Shown here in pieces: positions 33,801-46,600 of a stretch of DNA of 64,000 nucleotides (positions are counted from its first letter, which is position 1; each line of letters begins with the position of its first letter). Source of the stretch: Zygaena filipendulae (Eukaryota; Arthropoda; Insecta; Lepidoptera; Zygaenidae); NCBI GenBank assembly GCA_907165275.2, contig OU015653.1, positions 10,074,001 through 10,138,000 on the forward strand, read 5' to 3'. The notes beneath the pieces were generated by a model that saw only the letters and a program-made list of their open reading frames with translations, was not told where the DNA came from and searched no databases. The position numbers were made by a program, and so were the translations under genes.

Positions 33801-33928
33801 AATAAAAAAGCAATCACTGCTAAGAAGTTAATGAAAATTAAATTAGTGTCATCATCAAATGGCTATGAGTGTTTATTTAAATGTGACATGAAGTGTAAAA
33901 ATCTGATACATTTTAATTACTCATTATA
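30832..33928. other. Intergenic region between genes B and C
   Basis: AT-rich and without a supported gene. It contains (AAT)n near 31430-31450, a degenerate A-rich tract with repeated AAAATTAAAAT/AAATCAAAAT words (31570-31790), and a 13-bp GC-rich inverted repeat, CGACGCGCGACGT, at about 31890 and 32068. Short ORFs show no motif. Confidence 0.5.
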
Positions 33929-36900
33929 ATGACGAGTGTAGTGAACAAAGTCCCACCAGATGGGGGATATGGATGGGTGGTCACCTTTGCCTATGCCCTT
34001 AATAATGTGAGTACCATAGAGATCATGCTTTCATGTTAAATTTTTTCCTTTGCGGTTTCACCCGCGTCAGTATCAGAATTGCTTAAGAAATAATTGAATG
34101 AAGTGCCCTATGTCACTGTAAATACAATTATATATCAATTGACTGCACCTGTCTTCTATTCCAAGACTAAAATTACAAATAGGTACATATATAAATTCAC
34201 TCGTATGAATTTCGATACTGCAAACTCGGCTGCAGCTCTTTGTTCCTAATAGAAAAGTATCCTATATTGCTAAGGGTTACGTAGCTCTATAAGTGAAACA
34301 ATTTATATGTTCAATAGTATCAGAGACCCCTTGGAAACAAACTTTTCCTGTAATATAAATATTGATGACAATTCAGCGAAGAATATTAGAATTGTACAAA
34401 GAAAGAAAAAAATATTGCAGCGTGAGGGGGGGACAATAAAGTCGAGAGTATAATGACCAATTCTACGCGTTTACACGACGTTTTCAACGCATTTGGGAGG
34501 AGAAAGAAAAACACAAACAATGACTCCGTGCTGATTTGATCAAATTTGTAAACACAACATTAGAAACAGTGTATAATACGTTGCATTATATGAAGACATC
34601 AAAATGGTGTAAATTAGAGCCACTTTACAAGAAAGCGAATTAAATGCACCTAAATAATATGACGTGTTTATTTTAGGTTGTAGTTCTACCATTGATAACT
34701 TCATTCGGTCTGGTATTTCAAGAAGCATTCGTCGAAACGGGTCTTTCGGCCACGCAGGGCACGCTTGTGATCACACTCAACCATGGCATCGGAATGCTCC
34801 TATCCTTCTTCGGAGGGCCTCTATTGCGACGCTTCGGATACAGAAAAGTGGCCATCGCTGGTGCCATCCTTATTTCTACTGGTCTCATGATTACTGCAGC
34901 GGCATCCAATTTCTGGGTGTTTATACTCTCATACAGTATTATTAACTGTTGGTATTTTACATTTTGTAAAGCTTAGAGTACAGTCAGTGTTAGAAAATAA
35001 ATATGTAATCACTTCTGACAGTCGTTGAATATTATCGCAAAGGAATAATGTTCAACGACAAAATAAGTACTACCTATTTAAATAGTTTTGGTGCTAACTG
35101 TACATAAAATCAAAAGGAGACGATAATTGGCGGATAATCCCCTCTGCCAAAAGTACGAGAGCACAGCTCAGCAGTGAATCTAGTTTATGTCAGTTGAGCG
35201 CGTATTTTCTTAATTTTGTGCATATATCTTCACTAAAAGCATAAAATTCAGCATATATTTTGCCTATGGCGTCTCCTTTAGTTAAATAATCTAAATTGTC
35301 AGTTCAGTCATTTTTCTATAATAATATAATGCAAATCACCAAAATTTTTCGCAATTTCAGCAATGGGTGTAGCGTCTGTAATGGCAGCTTTTTCGCTCGC
35401 TATAAATTCTTTTTTTAAAGAGAAAAGAGGAAGAGCGATAGGCGTTGGCATGTCTATCACCGGCCTAGGAGCCATTTATATGCCTCTACTGATAAGTTTG
35501 CTCATAAATACGTACGAATGGAGGTATGCTGTGTTAATTTTGGGAGCAATTTGCCTACATTCCTTAGCAGGAGCATGCTTACTTAGACCGGTCAAATGGT
35601 ATATGAAAGTTCCATCGATCTCACAGGAAATGGTCCCCTTGAACCATGACGATAGTGTAGAACTTGTCAATGGCAGTATTAAATCACCATTACAAATCCA
35701 AAACGGTGGGTTTTTTTTAAGGTTTTATTAATTTTATTATCACCATCTCACGATTATTTTTGTGAAACATTTTATTGTTTGCAGGCACAGCAACTATTCC
35801 TCAGTTAGAACGACTAAAAAGGCACGACACAGTTCCATCTAAAAGTCTGTCATTCAGATCGTTAACTAACCATACATCATTGGTGTCAAGAAACTCAGTG
35901 TCACACCCCGACTTAAGCAAAAGGTGTCCAGATACTGTTACCACTAACTCAACATATAAATGGTGGGAATCTCAAGAAATCAATTTAGGAAGTTCTATAA
36001 ATATCTTCCATGAAAACATTAAGAAAGATAAAGAAAGTGACAATAAAAATGAGAAAGAAAAAACATTGAAGGGTTATTTCAGTGAATTCGTCAAATTCTT
36101 TGATTTAACACTTTTGACTGATCCAATTTTCGTGAACATTCTGTTTGGAATGTCTGTGGCTTCATGCGTAGAAACTAACTTTTCATTATTGCTTCCGATT
36201 ATACTTAGAGATATGTTCGATTTCGAAACATCGGATATAGCAAAATTGATGTCAGTTATTGGATTTTCGGACACATTGTTTCGACTAGTATCACCATTTA
36301 TAGGAGAGTGGTGTCAGAAGTCCCCACGAGTTATGTATATGACCAGTTTGCTTATAGCCATTTTTATAAGAACAAGTAAGTTGTTTTTATCATTCTATAC
36401 TAATCATCAAACCCCATTTGGACTAAGCGTCCTCAATGATCTATTAAGAGGTCGTTGACCGTCCCGATAGACAGTGCATAGATAGATATAGCTTCGTGTA
36501 CAAATGTGGGATTATTTAATTCACAAGAGGTTTGTGTAACTAAGTTTTTTAATCGCGCATCTGCTGGACGGATATGAATAAAATATTGTATAAACAACAT
36601 TATTATTTTGGTAACAATAATAGATAAAGATATCTAATATATATAAATCACGTGTCACGTTGTTTGTCCGTGATGGACTCCGAAACTACTGAACGGACGT
36701 TGAACGAATTTTGTAACCATTTATAATATGGTCCAACTTAAAAGATAGGATAGTTTTTACCCCGGAATTCCCTCGGGAACTCCGCAATTACCGCGGATGA
36801 AATCGCGGGGGACAGCTTGTCTAATATATATAAATCACGTGTCACGTTGTTTGTCCGCGATGGACTCCGAAACTACTGAACGGATTTTGATAAAATTTTG

Positions 36901-39781
36901 TAACCATTTATAACATGGTCCAACTTAAAAGATAGGATAGTTTTTATCCCGGAATTCCCGCGGGAACTCCGGTACTAATGCGGGGAACAGCTAAACACCG
37001 TAAACTACTGACAGGGGTACAATTTTTTCCCGGAATTCCTGCGGGAACTCCGAAATTACCGCGGATGAAATCCCGGGGGACAGCTAGTATATATATATAT
37101 TTAGCGACAATTTCACCGAAATATTTCGAACTTTTCATGAGTTCTCATTAAAAAAAGTGCATTTTTAATTTTTTTCTTTAGATTTAGTGAAATTTGCGCA
37201 GGAATTTTGTCAGTTCAACTGGGGATAACTCTCAAGTATACTAGATGAACAATCAACCAGTTCCTTGGAATTAAAACCAAAGAAAGCCTGCCATTTTTGG
37301 GTTTAAACTAGTTTACTTTGTAATGCAATATTATAAACGCGAATGTGAGTTTTGTTTGTTACGCTTTCACGCTATTTAACTGATCACCATGAAATTTCGC
37401 AATACACGTTAGATATCATTAAAAAAGGACATGGGGTATATTAGGTAGGTACTTATCTCAACAAGATCATCTTTTTTTGTTAGCTGTTAGCTTTTCCTTG
37501 CGCTTTCACCCGCATTAATTTCGGTGTTTCCGCGGGTATCTTGGAATAAAAGTCCCCTATACATATAACAGCTTAATTGGATCGTATTTCAACCGTTCTC
37601 AAGTGATGTGCCTGCCAACAAACAAAAAATTACAACTTATATTGATTTAAAAAGATAAGGTTCCACAATTGTAAATTTAGACTATCTAAAGATTGTGACG
37701 ATGAGGCGTTATGCCACTGGTTATGATATTCTACTCGCTTTTATAATAACTTAATCATAATATTTAAAATTCCTTGACATAATTCCTTTTGAAAATCTTT
37801 TAATTTTATCATAATTTGTTTATAATATGAATACTAGGTAATTAGGTATAGGTACCCGCAGTTTCACCCGTGCTAGCTGTCTCCCGCGGTTTTACCTGTG
37901 ATAATTTCAGAGTTCCCGAAGGAACTCCAGGATAAAATATACCGTATAAACCTTCCGCATGAATCCTATCTACCGGTGAAAACCGAATAAAAATCAGTTC
38001 AGTAGCCTTTGAGTTTATCGCGAACAGACAAACAGACTTAGTTTACTTTGTTTTATTATAGATAGTGATTGAGTCTGGTTTCGAAATTGTACTATTCCAG
38101 TAATACTGTTCACCACATCGTTCACCGGGATGCTGCTGGTGGCGCTGGCGATGGGCATCACGAAGGGCGTGAGGACTGTGTACCTGAACGTCATCATCCC
38201 GAGCTATGTGCCCCTGGAGCGGCTGCCTTACGCCTCCGGCATACAGATGTTTTTCAACGGAATCATCATTATCACCATCGGAACACTTTTGGGTAAGGAT
38301 CACAGGGTAGAGAATTAATAGACCTGATAAAAGACCGTAAATCCCAGGCGTTTACTGTCGGGTTTAAACGTAAGCACCGGGATTAAACCGGGTGGAATGC
38401 CCATCTATAATACCCACTGTTACGTACCTACAGCTATATTCTACGCGTTAATTTCAGAGTTCCCATGGGAATTCCGGGACAAAAAGTACCCTATGTGTTA
38501 ATCTGATGTATAAGCTATATTATTGTAAAGTTTCAATTAAATCCATCCAGTAGTTTTTGCGTGAAAGAGTAACAAACATCCATCCATCCATCCATCCATC
38601 CAACCATACTTACAAACTTTCGCGTTTATAATATTACTAGCTGTGCCCCGCGGTTTCACACGCGTGAGTTACGGAATTCCCGCAGGAACTCCAAAGTAGC
38701 CTAATGTATTCCTTATAACACCAGCTGAACAATGAAAGTCCCGTCAATATTGGTCCAACCGTTTTGGAGATTCATCCGCATGAGTTTCGGAATTCCCGCA
38801 GGAACTCCAAACTTCTTTTGTATAAACCTTGTCCTGACAATAACGAACACAAAAAAAAAACAATTATCCAATTTGGTGCAGTCGTTTGGAAGTTATGCGC
38901 TTAGCAACACATTTGGCGATTCATTTTTATTATATAAAAGATAAGTAGGATCATTCTTTGCATGGGTATCTAAATAAAATAATGTCGTACACTGCCGACA
39001 TGGTGAACAATGGTAGGTACCTATTTGTACTTTAGTATATCAGGATTTGAACGTAAGTACGTTCTAAACAATCACACAAATAGATATACAAATAGATCCT
39101 ACCTGTTAATCTTTGCTGATATCGCGAGAAAGTCTCAACACACATTTTCCTGTTATTCATAAATAAGGGGCATTACGATGAATTTATTTACCCTCCAAGC
39201 ATTTATAACGTTTTTACACTGTTCCTCCCGGTTTTACCTGCGGGAATTACGGAGTTCCCGCGGGAATTCCAGCTAAAAGCCCTTTCGGCAGAGCATGCAA
39301 GAAAACTTGGGTTTTGGGTTTAGATTAGGTACTTCTTTAATGTTTTGTTTATTTTTCTGTGTGTTGTTAATTTTATTCTATTCTTTATACCCTATGTGCT
39401 TCTGTGTACCCCTGACAACGTAGATATATGCAAAATTTCATGAGATTTTACCGGTTTTAATTTGAGAGTTCCCGCTGGAGTTCCGGGACAAAATGTATGT
39501 GCAAGATTTCATGATGATCGGAAGAGCATATCCTTTAAAGCGTGAAAGCGTAACAAACAAACAAATTCACTTTCGCATTTATGTAAGGATTTATAATACT
39601 TACCAATTTTATTTTATTTTTTTCAGGAAAACTCCGCGAATCGTCTGGCTCTTACCACATCCCGATCATATTACTGAATGTGGTAACCTTCGTGACTGTA
39701 ATCGCGTGGTGTGCAGAGTTCCTGTACTTAAGAATAAAAGGACAGCAATCACCAGTAGAAGAAAACGTGACGAATGCATAA
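33929..39781 (+). CDS. Monocarboxylate transporter-like protein C (SLC16/MFS), six coding exons
   Basis: Exons: 33929-34006, 34677-34947, 35361-35705, 35785-36375, 38101-38292, 39627-39781. The phases join to 543 codons plus TAA. The N-terminus is short and carries PPDGGYGW. TM5 has FFKEKRGRAIGVGM. D394 and R398 in TM8 (SDTLFR) match the transport pair. The loop between TM6 and TM7 is about 150 residues. Compared with A and B it lacks one intron in the N-terminal half and has an extra one inside the loop; the other junctions correspond. The donor after exon 2 (T|GTTGGT) is weak but required by phase. It is more distant from A and B than they are from each other. Substrate is not predictable here. 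Confidence 0.88.
34040..34335 (-). mobile_element. Degenerate Helitron-like copy in intron 1 of gene C
   Basis: TTTGCGGTTTCACCCGCGTC and CAGAATTGC, then GTGCCCTATGTCACTGTA and AAGGGTTACGTAGCTCTATA, resemble the minus-strand family but are strongly decayed. Confidence 0.35.
36633..37087 (+). mobile_element. Two head-to-tail Helitron-like units in intron 4 of gene C
   Basis: Unit 36633-36819 ends CAGCTTG (CTAG mutated) and is followed at once by unit 36820-37087, which ends CAGCTAG. Flanks are A on the left and T on the right. Both units belong to the same subfamily as 7785-8538 (AATCACGTGTCACGTTGTTT). Confidence 0.75.
37340..38055. mobile_element. Helitron-like fragments in intron 4 of gene C
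   Basis: A plus-strand 5' piece (TGTTACGCTTTCACGC) at about 37355 is followed by a minus-strand 3' piece at about 37500 (GCGCTTTCACCCGCATTAAT). A further minus-strand copy lies at 37873-38055 (CTAGCTGTCTCCCGCGGTTT ... AGACAAACAGAC), ending about 45 bases before exon 5. Confidence 0.5.
38430..38942 (-). mobile_element. Two adjacent Helitron-like copies in intron 5 of gene C
   Basis: One copy (about 38430-38636) has TTTCAGAGTTCCCATGGGAA, a (CATC)n tract at 38578-38604 and the TTTATAATATTA end. The next begins at CTAGCTGTGCCCCGCGGTTT (38637). It carries the GGAATTCCCGCAGGAACTCC variant twice. Confidence 0.6.
39215..39595 (-). mobile_element. Helitron-like copy, internally rearranged, in intron 5 of gene C
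   Basis: TACGGAGTTCCCGCGGGAAT near 39246, then CTGTGTACCCCTGACAACGT, a second core copy at about 39465 (GAGTTCCCGCTGGAGTTCC) and AAGCGTGAAAGCGTAACAAAC. The end TTTCGCATTTATGTAAGGAT lies just before exon 6. Confidence 0.55.
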
Positions 39782-40103
39782 TAGTGTGCCAAAAACTAAT
39801 TAAAATTGAACTCTTACGTACCGAACGCTTTCGATCTACATATAACAATCGGCTAACGGAACAGTGATAGGTGGTGAACCTACTGTGAACCAAGTTTTAC
39901 CAAGAAGGAAAAAATATCGAAACACACAATCTAAGTACCTATGCTATTTGATTTCGTTGTATCATATTATCATATTTATAAATATGTCGTTATACAATAA
40001 TTATACTAGGTAGGTATTATTGTAAAGTAAAATAAGTCGAAGGAAGTTGTAAACTAAAAGTAGAAGGCAAATTGATGAACTTTACAAATCGTTTATTTTT
40101 TCA

Positions 40104-40109
40104 AATAAA
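40104..40109 (+). terminator. Polyadenylation signal of gene C (candidate)
   Basis: AATAAA lies about 320 bases after the stop. It is the first good hexamer I found; the 3' end was not otherwise supported. Confidence 0.4.
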
Positions 40110-40967
40110 TCTTATAACTACATGTATATACTATAGAGCCTTGCATTTTTACGAAGTATTTTAAACTAAATAAATTTCATTTTTCATTAGTTAACAAATT
40201 TCAATAAATCAGCAGATTATTACCCTTAGGCAAAAACTAAGAGAACGCGTGATGCTGTGACCAAGGGTAATAGGGATTCATTTTTATAGATATTATATTA
40301 ATAAGTGTTAACACTATACTATGTAAAGTATGTACCAATTATGAATCCAAATCTAAATCTTCTGATTAGGTTGATAATGCTGATATCTGATTACGTTGGT
40401 GATTTCGTTCGTGACATACATAGGTATATAATACAGTATATTTTATTGATAAAATACAACCTTATTGCTAAAATATTTAATTATTATTTAAGTACCTATT
40501 TTATTTTAATGTATCGTATTTTCAAGTATTCATAATTTATTTACAAATTTCAGTCATCACAATATTAAATATTAAAGATATTAATTACACTAATATCAAT
40601 TAAACAATATGAAATTATAAAGAAAAGTCCCTAGTTTTAAACGTAATAGTTTTAAAAGTAATAATATACAGTTGTCAATTCAATGGTGGCCCCAAAGATC
40701 TAATGAAAACGAGAAGACGCTTTATACTTTTTGTTGCTAATGTCTTATTTTATTTTTAATATCTGGGTGACCGAGCTTCGCTCGTAGCGCCATCTGTTGT
40801 TAAGTAGAAAAGCTCATTTTTCATTATCTGAAAACATGGATAAAACGACATTTTCTAAAAATGAAACCTAGCTAAATCGATTAATTGCCCTCGAAACCCT
40901 CTGAATACTAAACATTAAAATCGTTGGAGGCGTTTCTGAGATTCAGATTATAATATAATTATATATA

Positions 40968-41181
40968 CTAGCTGTTCCCCGCGGATTCAACCGCGGTAAT
41001 TTCGAAGTTCCCACGGAAATTTCGGGATAAAAAGTATGTCTATGTCCTTCCCTGCACCCTTGACAACGTGCATGCAAAGTTTCATGATGATCAGTTAAGC
41101 CGTTAAGGCGTGAAAGCGTAACAAACAAACCAAACAAATAAACAAACAAACATACTTTCACATTTATAATATTAGTAAGGA
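40968..41181 (-). mobile_element. Full-length Helitron-like nonautonomous element (214 bp)
   Basis: The plus strand runs A|CTAGCTGTTCCCCGCGG ... TTATAATATTAGTAAGGA|T, i.e. the complement of A^TC...CTAG^T. It is one of the cleanest copies and useful as a family reference. The middle contains CCTTGACAACGTGCATGCAA and AAGCGTGAAAGCGTAACAAA. Confidence 0.75.
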
Positions 41182-42856
41182 TGTTATAGTTTAAAGATAG
41201 AAGATACATTTTCTGCACTAAATCTTGATACCTAATAACAATGCGGTCTGCAAATTTTCGTTATTGTATCGTTGCGTACCTAATATAAATCTTGATTTTT
41301 ATCAATATTATTGAATGATGAATTGAATAAAACATAATATTAGTTATTAAGAAAAAAATATTAACACAGCAAAAACAAATAAGTATTTGTTTTTAATAAT
41401 TATCTGCTTATCAGTCAACCTTCGATGAAGCAGTCAACATTCTAGAATAAACGACGGGGAGTTACGTAACTGTAACTATAGGCACTAATACTTAAATGAC
41501 GACTTGTGTTCGGTAGATATGTGTGGTTGAACGTAAAAACAAACAGAAAAATTAAAACAAAACCGTGGTTATGAGTTCTGTTACTCTTATTATAGAGATG
41601 GATAATGTATGTACAAACATTAGTAATTTTGTTGATGCATGTAAATTCCCAACATACCTACAGATCGATTTAATCCTTCGCTGAGTGTTTAGCATTCACT
41701 TATCGTAGAAAACATCATGCAATACAGTATTTATTAGGATCATTATTAGTTCATTACATTATCTACTTTACTCTAAATTTTAATATTAATTGTAAATATT
41801 ATTTTATAGTTTAATATCTTTAGTGAACATGAAGATCATTTTACAATAATAGTTTTTACTTTACTTAAAGTTTCAACAGTATGTAAATCAATTCTACAGA
41901 CTACAGTAATGACAATTTCATCTGACCTAAAATTCTCGGCAGATCGCTACTGAACTTGAATTCGAATTTTGGATACCTACCTAGGTATGAATTTTTTTTT
42001 TTTCCGAAGAATTTATTTTCTAAAGAAGTTTTAAAAAAAGAATAGGTATTTGAAAACCTGCTTAAATTTGATTGAACGAAACATATAAATTTAATAATTT
42101 AAACCCACATTGGATTTCGGTACCCACTGATATTATGCCGAGACTTAAGAAAGTGACATACAAGGATATAAGTATGTATACATACTTCGTGTTTTTTTTT
42201 TTTACATTTTGATAAATTTACATTCTTTGACTTATAATCCTAATCTATAGGTAGCAGGCAGAGGTATAAACGCTATAGTCATAGGTTTTGAAATCTAGCC
42301 ACCTGTGACTGAAGCAGATAAGCAGATGAGAAGAAAATAATACTGTTAACAATCATTGTGAGTTGCTCGGATTTGGCAGGAGCAGGAAATTTGCTTCTCG
42401 TAGCCACAACGTAGGTACGCTGCTATGTATTTAACTTCTGTTTATTCTAAGTTATACTATATCATTGTTACTGCATCTGATTATGCTAATAATCAAAGGT
42501 CACATATTATCACTTGCACTTTCACTTTGGTCATTGTCACTTTCATGTTTCCATCTATCGCAAATAAGTTTTGTTGATTTGCTACTATATTGTTTACTTA
42601 AAGGTTCTTGCTACTGGTACATGCCAACTCGACCTTTAAGTTATTATTAATATATCACTTCATTAATTTATCCCGTGTCATTGACTTTCTGCACTCGTCA
42701 TCTGTATGACCTGTAAAAACATAATTATTTAGAAGACATTAATCATTAATCTATTACGATACAATTTCAAAATTCATTATTATTCTTCTTTTTTACTACC
42801 AAAACCATTATTTTAGTAGTATGCATTACATTAGTATACATTACAATTATTTAATA

Positions 42857-43165
42857 CTAGCTGTGCCCCGCGGTTTCACCCGCAAGAAAGGTTTTTATAC
42901 AACAACTTTTTTTCCCGACATCCGATTTCATTGAATCAAAGCCTATATGTAGCTCCAGGCTAAGCTTAATCTACCTGTGAAAACCACATGACAATCGGTT
43001 CAGTAGATGCGGAGATTATCGCGAACAGACAGACAGACAGAAAAGAATTTTAAAAACTTTTTTTTGGACTTGGTTACTCTTTTTTTATCACCCCTCTCAA
43101 TTTTAGGTAAAAATATTTAATATACAGAAACGCGGATTCTATTCTTTTATTATAGTATAGATAGA
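42857..43165 (-). mobile_element. Helitron-like copy, variant with (CAGA)n
   Basis: Starts CTAGCTGTGCCCCGCGGTTT but then diverges (CCGACATCCGATTTCATTGA, ACAATCGGTTCAGTAGATGC). It has CGAACAGACAGACAGACAGA and ends at a TTATTATAGTATAGATAG-like 5' side. Related copies: 48173-48482 and 58320-58581. Confidence 0.6.
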
Positions 43166-43674
43166 TTTAAAGGTAATATTATTATTAGTTTTATATATTT
43201 TATCATAGAAAAAATTCAATGATATTAAAAGCTTTTATTTAACTTGCAATGTATGTATGGGGGTAGAAACTATGTTTGTACAGGTGGAATCTTGCCACTC
43301 AATTTTGAAGCAGATATCGTCAACCGATTACGCTGAAATTTTGTATACACATTTAGGTAATAGCTTTTAACAATTATAAGCTATGTTTAGTCATCGATTT
43401 TTTTATCTGTATTAGTGATATTGATAATAAATAATATAGCTCGTTCTCATTTGTAGGGCAATATTATCCTTTGTATAATTCTTTATGTAATTGGAAGTTA
43501 GGTATTAATAAGAAAGTAAAAGATTAGACCTCATCCAAATTACTCCTCGTAAGGTGCTGAGAATCTTCCGTTAACGATGTTTTGTTTCTGATCATAAAAT
43601 TCTCCAAATCATTTACTGAAAATTATAAATTTGATTATACTTAAACTAATAATAATAATTAATAGTTGAATCAT

Positions 43675-46600
43675 TTACGCACACATTCTGACAAAATACT
43701 TACTTTTCTGATACCAACTTTTCGAAAAACCGTAAAACGAACTTAATTTTCCTGTATCCTTGTGCTCATCACTAAACATAGAATGAATTGAAGGTCGATT
43801 TACAAATCTAGGTGATTTAAAAGAAATGTTGTCTGATGTAGAAACGTTTTCCAAATTTACTTTTTTCGATTCAAATGACTGCAAATCACGCCACTCGTTT
43901 GGATTTATTGACGATTCTCGCCAAGGTTTTGAGGTAACTACGTAAACTTTTTCTTTAGTTAAAGGTGATATTGATGTTTGGATCCCACCCCAGGGTGGTG
44001 GTGTCGTTGTAGTCGTGCTTATAGTTGTTGTACTAGGTGCTGTACTACTACTGCGAAAAGAAGTGGCTGCAGTATATATGTGGGGTTTGTGCTTATCACT
44101 GTACTCATCTTTTATCTGTTTAAGTTGTTTACTTTTATTTCTATCAATTGTTTTGTATTGTCTAAGATGATTTTTATAGTAAGTATCATTTCGAATATCA
44201 GTTACAACGTGATTGTTGCTACTAGAACCTTCGTGGTCATAAAATTCATAGTTATTTGTAACTGTTACATAATTGGTAACTGGACTGATTGTTGTAAAAT
44301 ATTCATCGGGTATCTGTTTAGAATATTTCATCTGCGACTTGTACCTGTTGGAAAATTCCTGTTCGGTCCAGTCATCTATATTATGTTGTAATTTTATAAT
44401 ATCAAATTGTGGTTCTTTGATATCATATAAATCATTAAGAATAGCAGCCGTATTAATTCTATCTGCATCGTAATTTTCCGTGATGGTTGCAAGCGGTTCC
44501 TCCGTAGAAGTGCTAAGAATACTAAAATTGTATGTGCTTGTATCTACACTTTCTGTGCTGGCCGAAACAGGTACTTTCCTTCCTTGAAACTCATCTGCGA
44601 ATTTATTTATCCAATCATTTGTTAAATGAGAATAATATTCAACGTTGTTTTTATTTTCCATCTGACCCATAGTGTAAGGAATGATAATTTGTACAACTTT
44701 TGGTTGATCAGAGTTTGTACTGGCAACAGGTGGTGATGACAAATCATCCTTATATTCTGATCCACTATTCTCAAAAGAACTTGAAAGTGTCGTCAATTGA
44801 GGCGCTAATGTTGTTGGTATATCATCGTAAATTTCATATTCATTGTTGGTACTAGTAGGAAAGGATGAGGTCACAAAAAAATTTTGAAAATCTTTATGAG
44901 GTGCACTTGGCTTAAGATATAATATAGGTGAATCGATACTTTGTAAATTACTCTCCGTACGGTATTTATCGACATCTTCATCACTAAATCCTCTTAAATC
45001 AGCAAAATATGGTTTGTGGTTCGATGGGAGATTGGAATTATCTTTTAAATCTGTAGATAATCCTGTATCGTACAAGTTATTGTTAAAATCGTTTCCAGTA
45101 CTTTCAAAACTTGTATCTTGATTGGATTTTGCTGCTGAAATATGATCTTCTGAAGCTTGAGAAGATATATCTCTTAATTCATCTATAATAAACTTGTTAT
45201 TTCGGTACGATTTAGTTTGATTTGAAGATTTTGACAAATCTAAGTCAATAACAGGAGATTGAACAAAAGTAGTTGGATATTCTATTGAATGTGTATATTC
45301 AGCTATAGGAACACTTTCAGTTATTTTGATATCATTCGACTTTTGTTGCATATAATTTATACCATGAATAAAATTATAGGGTAGCTTTGGCACTACTGGC
45401 CTAAATGGCCGTGCATTAAAAATTGGTGGTAATGGAGAAACGCTGAGGTTTGGTAGTGCTATAGGCTGCAGTGTATGAATATTTCTTCCTTTATTCAAAC
45501 TAAATGGAGCTGGATTCGCCAACGCAAGTGACATATTTGGTTTTCTGTTATTACCCTGAAGTACTGCAGTTCTAACTTTTGATGACTCAGCTGCACCTGA
45601 ACCTGATGCAGAATATGGTACATCTAAAATCTCTATATTATTTATTGGTTCACCGTAAGAATTTTTAAATCCTTTAGGCGGTGAAACATTCGGCAATTCT
45701 AAGTCATTCACTGATACTATATCTTTGATTATTTCCACATCATTCGGTTTTGATATTTCAGGTTCATAATTTGGTGTAACTGGTTCATATGTTGCAGTTG
45801 TTGAGTAAGGAACACCATATGATGGAGCAGGTGTAACTGGAGCTACTGTAGGTGTACTATGTATTCCATATATCGAACTAGGTGTATGAGGTGAATCGTA
45901 TGCTGAATTTGACACCCCGTAATCCGAACTGGGTACATTATATGGTAAGCTAGGTAGAAAACTAAACGTCGAAAACGGCTGATTAACTGATGTAATGGGT
46001 GCTCCGTGAGATGAGCTCGGAACACCGTTGGAAGAACTAGCCGCAGAATATGTAGAACTTAATGAATTTTGCGTTGCAGTTTCAATTGTATGAGTGGGAC
46101 TAGGGGGTCCGTACGTAGATACAACACTGTTAAATTCAGGTGGTCCATATTTTAAATGTGGTATGCCTGGAGATACATTTGGGAAATTTTTATGAGGTTC
46201 TTGAAACGGCTGTGGCCTAAACTGGATCACATTTTGTAAATTTGAATTCGAAGTCGGACTTGGAGGTCCATAAGTTGGATTTCCACTTGACTGTATACTT
46301 TTACCATCCATATTATATTTGATCACTGGTATCCATGGCACTAAATTGCAAGGATTACAACCCTTTCTCAATTCAGCTAAATTGTTATTGTATGACCCTA
46401 GATCGCGGTCAGTCTGTTGTGAAGAGAAAAGCCATCCTGAGACCTTTTGAAATAATGACGGTGAAGGAGTTGTTGTGAATGGTTGCGGTGAAGGTACGAA
46501 ATTAAAATTGTACTGCTTATAAAATGGTGCTGGAAATTTGAACTCTGTATTTTGGAGCATAAGTGGTGCAGTTTGTAAAGGTGGAGGTCGATATTGGTAT

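Larger units (their letters stand above)
40110..43674. other. Region between convergent genes C and D
   Basis: No supported gene. It holds two Helitron-like copies (40968-41181 and 42857-43165). The rest is AT-rich unique sequence. TTTATT at 43234-43239 could be the gene D polyadenylation signal read on the minus strand. Confidence 0.45.

Noticed and set aside
34540..34728. Small minus-strand ORF overlapping gene C exon 2
   Set aside because: No features; it overlaps the transporter exon on the other strand.
43978..44473. Cys-rich plus-strand ORFs opposite gene D
   Set aside because: They are shadows of the gene D coding exon in another frame.
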